A stretch of DNA of 64,000 nt, taken from positions 3,553,179 to 3,617,178 of the forward strand of contig NZ_CP063311.1 of the NCBI RefSeq assembly GCF_015245355.1, in the 5' to 3' direction. The notes beneath the pieces are model-generated. The model worked only from the letters and a program-made list of their open reading frames with translations. It made no database searches and had not been told where the DNA came from. This document shows, in pieces, positions 36,495 to 45,361 of this stretch. Positions within the stretch are counted from its first letter, which is position 1. Every line of letters begins with the position of its first letter. A program made the translations under genes and the position numbers. The stretch comes from Anabaenopsis elenkinii CCIBt3563. GTDB taxonomy: Bacteria; Cyanobacteriota; Cyanobacteriia; Cyanobacteriales; Nostocaceae.

Positions 36495-36800
36495 ATGTCA
36501 GAAAAAACTTTTGATATTGCTTACTTATCTGAAAATTTACTTGATTTATTATCAGATATTCAAAATCATGTGGAAATTACTCTAACTCGTCAGGGCGTTC
36601 CTTGGGCAAAAGTTTTACCTCTTGAGCCAGAAGACTCTACAGTTGAAAAAGCGGGTTTAAATCATGGCTCAATGGCGATGAATGGTGAAGAAGTCTTAGA
36701 ACCAAGAGTTCCAGGTTTTTGGCAAGGACAAGTTAAGATTTCTGAGGATTTTGATGATACTTTGGAAGAGGTGATTGCTGCTTTTTATGGTGAAGACTAA
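36495..36800 (+). CDS. Phd/YefM-like antitoxin preceding a split VapC gene
   Basis: This 101-residue protein begins MSEKTFDIAYLSENLLDLLS and continues EITLTRQGVPWAKVLPLEPE, a pattern of short Phd/YefM- or VapB-like antitoxins. A longer acidic C-terminal tail (EDFDDTLEEVIAAFYGED) should bind the toxin. ATG 36495 is preferred; an upstream GTG at 36474 is also in frame but sits only about eight bases after a TATAAT box (36461-36466). Its stop overlaps the ATG of the vapC relic (36800), the standard layout. Confidence 0.8.
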   Translation: MSEKTFDIAYLSENLLDLLSDIQNHVEITLTRQGVPWAKVLPLEPEDSTVEKAGLNHGSMAMNGEEVLEPRVPGFWQGQVKISEDFDDTLEEVIAAFYGED

Positions 36801-37429
36801 TGAGTTTTTTGTTAGATACTCATATCCTGTTATGGTTCTTAGAAAATGATTATAAGTCACAAGTGTTGAATGTTAAGAAAGAGGTGATAAAAATAGCCCA
36901 AAATATGGTAAATTTTGGGCGAAGAATTAAAATGAATTAATTGATAATGATTATAAATTCATTTCCCAAGATTGTCAAAGACATCCTCAGACCGTTGCCA
37001 AAAATCGATTAATTAGCAAAAATGTTAATGGTATTGCTATACAAATCTATGCTAGTCTCATTGCTTATCTAATTTTACAACTTGTATCTGTTCCGAAAGA
37101 ATGGGGTGAAAAGATGTTAGATAAATTCCGCTATCTTCAGGCTTGTATGTGTCAACAAATCAGTTATGTTCATTGGATGGAAAATATTATGAATTGCTGA
37201 CATTTTTACCCTTGATAAGACTACTATACTTGAATATGTAAAGTTTTGTAACGAAATTCAACACTTGTGATTAGAGAGATAATATGTGGGAAAAAATCAG
37301 AAATTAGATATTGGCAAATAACGACAATTATCTGACAGTTTTTTTCAACTTCAAATGCTTGTCAATAATCTAACTCCTTCAATTTTTCAAAACTGCAATA
37401 TCCCGTATTTCCACTTTTCCTCTGCCTAG
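36800..37429 (+). pseudogene. VapC (PIN-domain) toxin gene split by an IS
   Basis: From ATG 36800 the frame reads MSFLLDTHILLWFLENDYK, the exact start of a PIN-domain VapC with its first catalytic aspartate. The similarity ends at 36856, where a 15-bp IS inverted repeat begins. After the second repeat (37270) decayed toxin sequence can be recognised in a different phase, including LSDSFFQLQMLVNNLTPS near 37,330-37,383, a typical VapC C-terminal stretch. The rest has stops and shifts. The toxin is certainly inactive. Confidence 0.8.
36857..37270 (+). mobile_element. Internally deleted 414-bp IS with intact ends, inside vapC
   Basis: The element is bounded by perfect 15-bp inverted repeats, TCACAAGTGTTGAAT (36857-36871) and ATTCAACACTTGTGA (37256-37270). 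Only the last ~90 codons of its transposase remain (36931-37200: QIYASLIAYLILQLVSVPK, then DKFRYLQACMC and ISYVHW), from an IS4-like DDE enzyme. At 36896-36920 GCCCAAAAT and ATTTTGGGC form a 9-bp hairpin near the left end, as in IS that block outside transcription. It could only move with a transposase from elsewhere. No obvious target duplication is visible. Confidence 0.82.
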
Positions 37430-37495
37430 AGTGACAAAAGAGGGTTAATAGGGGATGAGGAAAGTAGGGTAATTTTCCCCATCCCCAGTTTTGAA

Positions 37496-39232
37496 TTAAG
37501 CTGGATAAATCCGTAAGCGGCGATTTGGCTCTTCCCCAAAACTATCAGACTTGAGTCGATAATGTTCTACCAATTCATGCTGCATTTTTCGTACTTTAGA
37601 AGAACGGGGTAATAACTCTACAGGCTGTCCTTTGGGAATGACAATCTGTTCCACAGCCAGTCTAGCTTCTTCTAGGGCGTCCACCTCATCATCAGTGCCA
37701 CTGTGTAAAAACAGTTGTAGCTCTTGATCATCAGTGATTTCTGGGTCTTCCATGTTCAGCAACCGCCGCAAGCCGCGGGTAATCTGGGGAATTGTACTAG
37801 CCTTAATCATATGAATTGGCACATGGCGGGCTTTAGCCATTTGCCTGAGTTTGGCTTGGTTTTTCACGTGCGATCGCAGTGCTAAAATTGCATCAGCCGT
37901 GTCAATGTCTTTAGTCAAAATCACTGGCAAATTTAATACACCAATCACCTGTTCTAGTTGGTGACGACTGACACCATAGGGATAAATGTGTAGTGGTAAA
38001 TCTTCACCATTGGGGCCAGTGTATCTACTGGTCTTGACATCAAAACTCTCAGAATAGTTGAAAGACTCATCGAGCAACCGGTCAAACTCAGTAGCTCCAG
38101 TTACCCGCTCCCGCTCTAAAGACAGGGGAGGCAATGCTACCATTTGTCCTGATGAACGCCAGCCATTAGTTGGTCGAACTGGTGGCAAAGATTCCTCCGT
38201 GCTGGGAAACTCCCCACCCAGACCTTTAACCAGGGATAACTGCCGTGTAATGGAGACCTTCCCCTGGTCATCTACGGTTCTAGTTTGTGGGCTAGGCTGA
38301 CGACCTCTCAGGAGGGTATCTACAGTATCAGCTACACTTTCATGTATTACCCAACGCTGCCGTTCTAACATTTCTACAGCAATTTCAAAAGTCGGTGGAG
38401 CTTTGCGCTCCAGAACAGTCTTTTGACTACCCCGCCTTCTAGCCTCGTCATCCCCTAAGGTCACAGCCTGAATACCCCCAACTAAATCAGAAAGGGTGGG
38501 GTTTTTAATCAGGTTAGCAATTTGATTACCGTGGGCTGTCCCTACCAACTGTACACCCCGTTCCGCAATGGTACGAGCGGCTAAAGCTTCTAATTCCGTA
38601 CCAATTTCATCAATGACGATCACTTCTGGCATATGGTTTTCCACTGCCTCAATCATCACCTGATGCTGTAGTTCTGGTTGTGCTACCTGCATTCTACGAG
38701 CGCGACCAATAGCAGGGTGAGGTACATCACCATCACCGGCGATTTCATTAGATGTGTCTATAATCACTACTCTTTTACGGAAATCATCTGCTAAAACCCG
38801 GGCAATTTCTCTTAAGGCTGTGGTTTTACCCACACCTGGACGCCCAAGCATCAGAATTGATTTACCAGTTTCCACTAAGTCGCGGATCATGCCAATGGTG
38901 CCGAATACTGCCCGACCTACACGACAAGTCAAGCCAATAATTTTACCACTGCGGTTACGAATAGCGCTGATGCGATGTAAGGTGAGTTCAATTCCGGCTC
39001 GATTATCCCCGCTAAAAATTCCCACTTGCTCAATACAATGGTCTATTTGTGCTTGAGTCACCGGTGTTTCGCTCAGATACTCAGCTTGATGAGGAAAGCG
39101 AGCCTCTGGACAACGACCAAGATCCAAGACCACTTCTACTAAATTATCTCGTTGGGGATGACTCTCTAGAACTTTCTGCAGGTCGTGGGGTAAAATGTCT
39201 AATAACTTTTGAAGGTCTTCTTTAATCGTCAT
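37496..39232 (-). CDS. ycf45: Ycf45-like AAA ATPase with C-terminal R3H region
   Basis: A 578-residue protein of the cyanobacterial/plastid Ycf45 family. The P-loop is GRPGVGKTTALREIARVL (about 130-147), the Walker B EVIVIDEIGTELEALAA, followed by LVGTAHGNQIANLI. It resembles the SpoIIIAA-type ATPase. After a low-complexity linker, the C-terminal part (VPIHMIKASTIPQITRGLRRLLN, then RSSKVRKMQHELVEHYRLKSDSFGEEPNRRLRIYP) matches an R3H single-strand nucleic-acid-binding domain. Function is not known; nucleic-acid-linked ATPase activity is inferred. All motifs are intact. Confidence 0.9.
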   Translation of the reverse strand: MTIKEDLQKLLDILPHDLQKVLESHPQRDNLVEVVLDLGRCPEARFPHQAEYLSETPVTQAQIDHCIEQVGIFSGDNRAGIELTLHRISAIRNRSGKIIGLTCRVGRAVFGTIGMIRDLVETGKSILMLGRPGVGKTTALREIARVLADDFRKRVVIIDTSNEIAGDGDVPHPAIGRARRMQVAQPELQHQVMIEAVENHMPEVIVIDEIGTELEALAARTIAERGVQLVGTAHGNQIANLIKNPTLSDLVGGIQAVTLGDDEARRRGSQKTVLERKAPPTFEIAVEMLERQRWVIHESVADTVDTLLRGRQPSPQTRTVDDQGKVSITRQLSLVKGLGGEFPSTEESLPPVRPTNGWRSSGQMVALPPLSLERERVTGATEFDRLLDESFNYSESFDVKTSRYTGPNGEDLPLHIYPYGVSRHQLEQVIGVLNLPVILTKDIDTADAILALRSHVKNQAKLRQMAKARHVPIHMIKASTIPQITRGLRRLLNMEDPEITDDQELQLFLHSGTDDEVDALEEARLAVEQIVIPKGQPVELLPRSSKVRKMQHELVEHYRLKSDSFGEEPNRRLRIYPA

Positions 39233-39296
39233 GCTTTCTATGGTGACCTTTTGAGAGATAACGTTTACACTCAGGGCAGCGGAAGTGAACCAGGAA

Positions 39297-40394
39297 TTAT
39301 AGCTCCTGCTGTGACTTGATCTGGGAAACTAGGGAATGGGCAAGCTTGACTGCTCGCCAGAGTAATTCGGGTTCTTCTTCTAGGCGCGGTTTGGCCTTAA
39401 CACTGGTTTGACTCACCTCCTGATTCTCTAACTGTTCGAGAACTGGTGACAGCAGCACACGGGCGTAGCTACCGTAAGCGATGCCAGAAACATGAGCACT
39501 GTTGAGAGATTTCAATAGCCCCATTGCTTTTAACTTAGCAACTGTGTAGCTATTAGTGCCACCTGCTAATTGGACATACCCCGGTAAGTTAGCTGTCAAA
39601 ACTTTTTGCCCTAATTTCACCGTTGCTAAGGTGGTGCCATCCCCAATATCACCACTCATAGGGCGGCCGTCTGTTTGCCAAATTAAGGAACCAGATAATG
39701 GTGTGATTATTTCAGTAATTTTTCGGAGGTAGTCAATTATTCCCTCTCCATCTGGACAGCTAATGGCTACTACCTGGAGTTGGTCTGCCCATGGTGAAAT
39801 TGTTTGCCATAATTGCTGAAATTCTGCCAAATTTCCGACTTTTGTATGAATTTCTAAGGCATCTACTACCCTGGAAATCACTAATGGTGCGATCGCTGTC
39901 CCACTGGATATATAAGATTTAGTATAAATTTTACTATATGGGCAAATCGGTATGCAACGACCGCATCCGTAACATTTTTCCCATTCCACCCCCGAAAATT
40001 CACTGCTACTGTTGAAGACAATGGCTTGTGCTGGGCAAATAGTTTCACAGGGTCTAGGACAATCTGCGGGACACTCACTAGAGTTAAACTCGGCTTTACG
40101 AAAATGGGGATCTTCGCCATCGTTCAAGCTCACCATCAAAAAAGGTATGTTGCCCTGATAGCCATAACCCCTCTGTTTTGCATCCTTGACTAAACTCTTG
40201 GCTACTTGTAACCCTTCCTGGGCTGCAGCGATCACAGCAGGGTCAGCAGCCACATCTATACAGTCAGCACCTGCCAAGGTATAGGCTAATGTTAAACTTC
40301 TCACGGCCGGCAGATGTTGGTAGCTGGCTCCGCATATCAGTTTGAACCAGTTTCCTGCTTTCAAGGATTGTAAAGGGGCTAACAAATCAGTCAC
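39297..40394 (-). CDS. ldpA: Iron-sulfur protein LdpA (circadian light input)
   Basis: LdpA is a cyanobacterial redox-sensing protein that modulates circadian period with light. The 365-aa protein has two ferredoxin-like [4Fe-4S] cysteine sets, CPADCPRPCETICP near residue 93 and CYGCGRCIPICPYSK near 126. The N-terminus (LLAPLQSLKAGNWFKLICGASYQ, then LTLAYTLAGADCIDVAADPAVI) is specific to LdpA. The C-terminal part is a TIM-barrel-like segment. All eight cysteines are present. It is transcribed in the same direction as ycf45, 65 bases downstream. Confidence 0.92.
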   Translation of the reverse strand: MTDLLAPLQSLKAGNWFKLICGASYQHLPAVRSLTLAYTLAGADCIDVAADPAVIAAAQEGLQVAKSLVKDAKQRGYGYQGNIPFLMVSLNDGEDPHFRKAEFNSSECPADCPRPCETICPAQAIVFNSSSEFSGVEWEKCYGCGRCIPICPYSKIYTKSYISSGTAIAPLVISRVVDALEIHTKVGNLAEFQQLWQTISPWADQLQVVAISCPDGEGIIDYLRKITEIITPLSGSLIWQTDGRPMSGDIGDGTTLATVKLGQKVLTANLPGYVQLAGGTNSYTVAKLKAMGLLKSLNSAHVSGIAYGSYARVLLSPVLEQLENQEVSQTSVKAKPRLEEEPELLWRAVKLAHSLVSQIKSQQEL

Positions 40395-40779
40395 ATTTCT
40401 ATTATGCTTTTATGAAACTAAAAATAGTAGTCTCGAATATATAAAAAAGTCTTGATTTTCTGATCTTGAGTTCTTAGTAGTTAGAGTCTCATTGTTGTCA
40501 ATGGTCTGTCAACCCTCTATAGTCAGATATTTGGCTGCGACTATTTGATTTTTCAGCCAAGGGAAGCCATCAGATGAGTTGCGGGTTTGACGACACCCCT
40601 GGTGATTAACGTCGCAGGCCTATGGGTGGACTGAAAACGAGGATATGACGACTAGTTAATATTTGATACTAGTCATTAGTACCGAAAAAAATCAACCCAA
40701 GTGATTGGGCTGCATTCCCAGGGAGTGGTATAATTGACTCTAAGTGGACAATATTGGCTAATTATTGGCTAATTATTGG
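40395..40779. other. 385-base gap between lepB and ldpA with a nested hairpin and an 11-bp repeat
   Basis: No gene is seen in the gap between two minus-strand genes. At 40580-40616 three stacked stems occur: TGC/GCA, GACG/CGTC and CACC/GGTG with a CCT loop. This could be a leader of ldpA, which starts 190 bases further along its transcript direction, or a small RNA. At 40752-40782 the 11-mer ATTATTGGCTA is repeated nearly three times across the lepB stop codon. Confidence 0.5.
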
Positions 40780-41403
40780 CTAATTCAGTCCCCCTATATT
40801 ATTGAGAGGCCAAAAGCGAAGGACGGCACGACCGATAATATTCTCCCGGGGGACAACACCCCAGCAGCGGCTGTCATAGCTACTATTGCGATTATCACCT
40901 AAAACTAAGTAGGAGTCAGGGGGTATGGTTTGCGGTTGTGCTAAGTATGCTTGCTGAGAAGCTGACATACAAACATCAATTTCTGTACGCTGGGTAGGGG
41001 ACAGGTAGTTAATTTCCTCTAAGGGTTGATTATTAATATACACTTGCCCATCTTTGAGTTCTACCTTTTCTTCAGGTAGGGCTACTATACGTTTAATAAA
41101 GGCATCGTTATATTCTTCTTCTTGTAGTGTTTTTGTGGGAGAAAAGACTACAATATCTCCCCGCTGTGGTTGAGAAAACCTATACTTCAACTTATCGACA
41201 ATTATCTTGTCTGCTTTCCATTGGTCGGGAGTACCATTGAGTGTAGGCTCCATAGAACCCGAAGGAATCCAACGAGCTTCAGCTACAAAAGTACGAATGC
41301 TTAGAGCTAGCACAATGCTTAGTACAACTGTTCTAGCTAGTTCGGCAAGCCAAGAATTATCGGATTGTTGAGCGGATTTGTTATCAGACACTTGATTTCT
41401 CAT
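40780..41403 (-). CDS. lepB: Signal peptidase I
   Basis: The enzyme cleaves signal peptides of exported proteins on the outer face of the membrane. The 207-aa protein has one N-terminal membrane helix (LARTVVLSIVLALSIRTFV), the nucleophile serine S50 in IPSGSMEPTL, the general-base lysine K104 in AFIKRIVALPEEKV, and box E GDNRNSSYDSRCWGVV. The N-terminal 20 residues are polar and variable, as usual. Its stop codon lies in an 11-bp tandem repeat (40752-40782), so the extreme C-terminus may vary among strains. Confidence 0.94.
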   Translation of the reverse strand: MRNQVSDNKSAQQSDNSWLAELARTVVLSIVLALSIRTFVAEARWIPSGSMEPTLNGTPDQWKADKIIVDKLKYRFSQPQRGDIVVFSPTKTLQEEEYNDAFIKRIVALPEEKVELKDGQVYINNQPLEEINYLSPTQRTEIDVCMSASQQAYLAQPQTIPPDSYLVLGDNRNSSYDSRCWGVVPRENIIGRAVLRFWPLNNIGGLN

Positions 41404-41657
41404 GAAATTACTGAAAATTTGGGAGGGGTACAGTAATTAACTCCTTGGGGGAGAAGATATTCTTCAATCTTAACGAGTAAATTCTGTTTTCCGACTTGAA
41501 GTTAGCATTGATCATAGAGGGGTTGAGTAATTAAGAATTAACTTTTTGTGCTCTTGGATGCCAAAGCTATTCAGGATATGTAAAAATAAATCGCAACAAG
41601 GGTAATCAAGTTTAACCTCAAAGCACGAGTACCTATCCACATCCTGTTAACATCATC

Positions 41658-42977
41658 ATGTCATCTCCACAAAGTTTACTAATTCACGGCGCTAATATTA
41701 TTCTCCCCAATGGTGAGTCAATGGTGGGAGATGTGCTAACGCGCGATCGCCAAATAGTTGAAGTTGCGCCCCAGATTTCCACCGCTGCAGCAACTACAGA
41801 AATTGACGCTCAAGGGTTAACTTTGTTGCCGGGAGTCATTGACCCCCAGGTGCATTTCCGTGAACCGGGTCTAGAATATAAGGAAGACTTGTTTACAGCC
41901 AGTTGTGCCTGTGCCAAAGGTGGTGTAACTTCCTTTTTGGAAATGCCCAACACCCGGCCTCTGACTACCACTCAGCAAGCTTTAGATGATAAGTTGCAGC
42001 GTGCAGCCAGTAAGTGCGTGGTTAATTATGGCTTTTTCATTGGCGCTACCCCTGAGAATCTGCCAGATTTACTTTTGGCAACGCCGACACCAGGAATTAA
42101 AGTTTTTATGGGGTCGATGCATGGTCAGTTACTCATGGATCAAGAAGAGGCTTTAGATGCTATATTTGCTCGAGGCGATCGCTTAATTGCTGTTCATGCG
42201 GAAGACCAAGCGAGAATTAACCAACGTCGTCAGGAATTTGCCGGTATTCATGATCCGGCGGTTCACTCTCAGATTCAAGATAATCAAGCGGCACTTTTAG
42301 CCACTCAATTAGCATTAAAACTTTCTCGCAAATATCAACGTCGTCTGCATATCCTCCATATGTCCACGGCGGAGGAAGCTGAGTTACTACGTCAGGATAA
42401 ACCTAGTTGGGTGACAGCAGAGGTAACACCACAGCATTTGGTATTGAATACTAGTGCTTATGCAACAATTGGCACTTTAGCCCAGATGAATCCACCCTTG
42501 CGATCGCCCCACGATAATGAGGTACTGTGGCAGGCTCTGCGAGACGGTGTGATTGATTTTATTGCTACAGACCACGCCCCCCACACCTTGGCAGAAAAGG
42601 CTCAAGAATACCCCAATACCCCCTCTGGAATGCCGGGGGTAGAAACTTCTCTCCCAGTGATGTTAACTGCGGCTCAGGAAGGTCGCTGTACTGTGTCTCA
42701 AGTGGTTAATTGGATGTCTCACGCCGTAGCGGTGGCCTATGGTATCCCCAATAAGGGGGCGATCACTCCTGGTTACGATGCTGATTTAGTTCTAGTAGAT
42801 TTAAACACCTATCATCCCGTCCGCCGGGAGGAACTCTTAACTAAGTGTGGTTGGAGTCCTTTTGAGGGCTGGAATCTCACAGGATGGCCTGTAACCACTA
42901 TTGTCGGTGGTGAAATTGTTTATGACCAAGGCAAAGTAAATACACAAGTACGGGGACGGGCTTTAAGCTTTATGTAG
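41658..42977 (+). CDS. pyrC: Dihydroorotase
   Basis: PyrC closes carbamoyl aspartate to dihydroorotate in pyrimidine synthesis. The 439-residue protein is of the long (class I, allantoinase-like) type. DPQVHFREPGLEYKEDL carries the two zinc histidines, VFMGSMHGQLL the lysine region, LHILHMSTAEE and TAEVTPQHL further histidines, and IATDHAPHTLAEK the catalytic aspartate. ATG 41658 fits the family start. It is alone here and not linked to pyrR or carA. A 12-bp inverted repeat follows. Confidence 0.94.
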   Translation: MSSPQSLLIHGANIILPNGESMVGDVLTRDRQIVEVAPQISTAAATTEIDAQGLTLLPGVIDPQVHFREPGLEYKEDLFTASCACAKGGVTSFLEMPNTRPLTTTQQALDDKLQRAASKCVVNYGFFIGATPENLPDLLLATPTPGIKVFMGSMHGQLLMDQEEALDAIFARGDRLIAVHAEDQARINQRRQEFAGIHDPAVHSQIQDNQAALLATQLALKLSRKYQRRLHILHMSTAEEAELLRQDKPSWVTAEVTPQHLVLNTSAYATIGTLAQMNPPLRSPHDNEVLWQALRDGVIDFIATDHAPHTLAEKAQEYPNTPSGMPGVETSLPVMLTAAQEGRCTVSQVVNWMSHAVAVAYGIPNKGAITPGYDADLVLVDLNTYHPVRREELLTKCGWSPFEGWNLTGWPVTTIVGGEIVYDQGKVNTQVRGRALSFM

Positions 42978-42995
42978 TTAATAGTAGTTTTGATG

Positions 42996-43042
42996 AAGTA
43001 AGTAGCTATTAGAAAACCTAACTGTGTAGGAGCTACTTACTT
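42996..43042 (+). terminator. 12-bp inverted repeat downstream of pyrC
   Basis: AAGTAAGTAGCT and AGCTACTTACTT are perfectly complementary around a 23-base loop and begin 19 bases after the pyrC stop. The structure probably ends or stabilises the pyrC transcript. A second small hairpin, AGCCT/AGGCT with a TTTTG loop, follows near 43,058-43,072. Confidence 0.55.
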
Positions 43043-44414
43043 AAAAGTTGCTTTAAAGCCTTTTTGAGGCTAATGAAGTACACACCAGTTTGTTCCCTGT
43101 TCCCTATTCCATTTTCCCTAAAACTAAAAAACTTTGTAAATCACGATCATGGGAAATGCTATATGTCAATATATAATCTGATGTTTATACCTATTCTGAG
43201 CTACATAAATTTATAAGTATAACTTCTAATAAAAATCATTTAAATAAATTAATCTCATTCATTTACCGTCAGTCACTGTTGGTCTGTATATCCCCAATTT
43301 CACCGGGGAATACTACTGAGGAAGAGAAGTTCAGGATTTAATTTTTAAATATGAGTTTTGTATTGAAACTATCCGGATTTTGGATTTAAACAACGTATTC
43401 AATAAGTAGGGTTAAGTAAACGGGCAATTTTTTTCAAAACTATGTTTGATACATATAAGAATTTTGTATTCATTTAATTGAACCGTATCAAAACTTAATT
43501 CTGATATTTCTGATTATTTTTGATTTTCTTCCTTAACTTTGCTGACCAACTTAAGAGTAGGGAGCAAATCGGAGCAAGACCAGATGAATCAGCATCCTAT
43601 AACACAAACTTAATCACTATTTATCGGGATAATTAAAACAATGAAGCAATAGGAATAACAGTAGTGGCGGCAGATAAAAAAAGAGTGTAAGTATTAAAAA
43701 CTGCTGGCAACTTCACGGATATTGCTGATAAAAGCAATCTTGTTGGATGGTTTGAGTTAGTTAGTATTCATCTATTGCCATATCATTTGGCGAGAATAGG
43801 TAATCCTAGTTAACTGCAGTAAAAAGCTAGTATATGTCAATTATAACCAGTTCAGATGTTCAGGAATATTTAATTGATTTTGGGATCATGAAGACAAAAA
43901 TCATAACTGTCAATTTTGCTGATGAGCGTGGTAGTGGTAGATAGGACGAGTAGAAAATGCTCCCTCTCTTGTAATAGACTCTACGCCAAAGAGTATCGGC
44001 ATCAATGGATACACATTTTTGGGTTTTAGTTTGAGATTGGCAACTTTAGATGCAAAATGAAAAAATCCTGAATCCTACATCTAAAAAACCAACTCTTAGA
44101 TTTCTATGGGGTTTTGAACACAATCAAAAAATCTCATCAAATCTACTCATTTACCGGAAAAGATATAGACTTTAACGGTCAAATATGTTACGTCTATTCA
44201 TTTTTTAGGTAATAATCGAGCCTAAAACACCTAATAGTAGGGTGATTTACACCCAATCTCAAAGCCTGTGGAGAAAGGTAGTTCCGACACTTCCCGGGTA
44301 AAGTACGGAAGTAAACTATCTCAAATCTACTTTTTCAAAGTAGATTTGAGTAGGTTTTAGATAACGTCAGCTCAAAAAGATCCAGTTTGGTTAACCTATT
44401 GTGGTGCGGGAATT
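43043..44414. other. About 1.4 kb without recognisable genes
   Basis: An AT-rich stretch with many stops in all frames. The only frame with some protein character is a 36-codon one at 43834-43944 (MSIITSSDVQEYLIDFG), too short to identify. The last 140 bases contain the structured segment described separately. The region looks like decayed DNA next to an IS relic. Confidence 0.5.
44221..44360 (+). ncRNA. Structured noncoding segment B (shares a core with 62568-62683)
   Basis: CTAAAAC (44222-44228) and GTTTTAG (44354-44360) can close the segment. Inside are GGGTG-ATTTA-CACCC (44240-44254), the block CCAATCTCAAAGCCTGTGGA (44253-44272), an ACTTCC/GGAAGT hairpin, and a perfect 14-bp hairpin at 44320-44350 (arms CTCAAATCTACTTT and its complement). 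The 20-base block matches a second site in the window in 18 of 20 positions, and the closing stems are alike. This suggests a small RNA or mobile RNA-like repeat family. Strand and function are inferred. Confidence 0.5.
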
Positions 44415-45078
44415 TTGCCATAGGTGTCAAGTTAAGAAAAATGGCTTAGTGTCAAGAGGGTAAAACTCATGCTTAAACTGAATATAAGGGTGTAGAGAAG
44501 AAGCATGAGTAAACCCAGGAAAAAGGCAGGAAATCCAGACTTTCGACATTATTCAAATGGGATTGCATCATACAAACCCCTGTCGCCATCCCATGCGTCA
44601 AGTATCTGTATTATGGGGCAAGACTTGGTATCACTACTTAACGAATGTTCTAGACCCACAACAACTTTCGGCACAGGAAGTTTGTGATTTATATCGCCGA
44701 CGCTGGCGCATTGAAGACGCATTTTTATTGACCAAGAGGTTGTTAGGTTTGTCTTATTTGTGGGTAGGTGGGACTAATGGTGTCCAGATGCAAATCTATG
44801 CTACCTGGATTTTTTCCGCCGTTCTCAATGACTTGTCTGCGGATGTAGCGATCGCTTTACAGTAACCTTTAGATCGTATCTCTGTGGAAATGGTATTCCG
44901 CAGTTTGTATTTTTTTGACCGCGCACTTTTACTTAACCCGGAGTTACAACTTATTCCTTGGCTTGTAGAACATTATCGTTCTATGGGTCTGCTCAAAGCC
45001 GTTCGTCAACGACACCGACGAACGGCTGCTAGGTCACTTGACATCTGGGTTGATGCCTTAACTTGACACCTATGGCAA
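44415..45078 (+). mobile_element. IS4-type element relic with perfect 22-bp terminal repeats
   Basis: The element is bounded by perfect 22-bp inverted repeats, TTGCCATAGGTGTCAAG plus TTAAG at 44415-44436 and the complement at 45057-45078. Its length of 664 bp is less than half of a complete IS4-type element, so much of the transposase gene was deleted. The remaining coding part is a pseudogene. The intact ends mean it could still be mobilised in trans. Confidence 0.82.
44505..45066 (+). pseudogene. IS4 family transposase, deleted and stop-interrupted
   Basis: A frame from about 44566 reads VSVLWGKTWYHYLTNVLDPQ, then DLYRRRWRIEDAFLLTKRLL with the Y-x-R-R-W-x-I-E box of DDE transposases of the IS4 group, and GVQMQIYATWIFSAVL. 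It is interrupted by TAA at 44863-44865 and continues in the same phase (VFRSLYFFDRALLLNPELQL) to TGA at 45066. The region before 44566 is in another phase and may be the original start (MSKPRKKAGNPDF). The N-terminal half with the first catalytic aspartates is missing. Confidence 0.78.
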
Positions 45079-45195
45079 GATGCCCACCCCACAAAAGTTT
45101 TATCATTTATATCTGTACTTCTGATTCGGTGCAAGGTGCTGTAAATATCCCGCCGGGGTGATTATCCCCTATAGTTCAGAATCTGTATAGGTTAA

Positions 45196-45361
45196 TTAAT
45201 GCCTTTGCCAAATCTTGATGGTTTCATCCCAACTCCCAGAGGCTAAGGTGCGACCATCTGGGCTGAAGGCTACTGAAATAACCGCATTTGAATGTCCGGT
45301 GAGGGTACTGATTTCCTGACGGGTGGCTACATCCCACAGTTTGATGGTTTTATCCTTTGAA
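45196..45361 (-). pseudogene. WD40 repeat fragment
   Basis: On the minus strand about 55 codons encode DKTIKLWDVATRQEISTLTGH, SVAFSPDGRTLASGSWDET and an end IKIWQRH. This is the last blade and a half of a WD40 protein of the same type as the genes at 47837 and 53191. The rest of the gene is absent: at 45361 the sequence changes abruptly to an unrelated plus-strand frame. It is a truncated relic. Confidence 0.8.
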
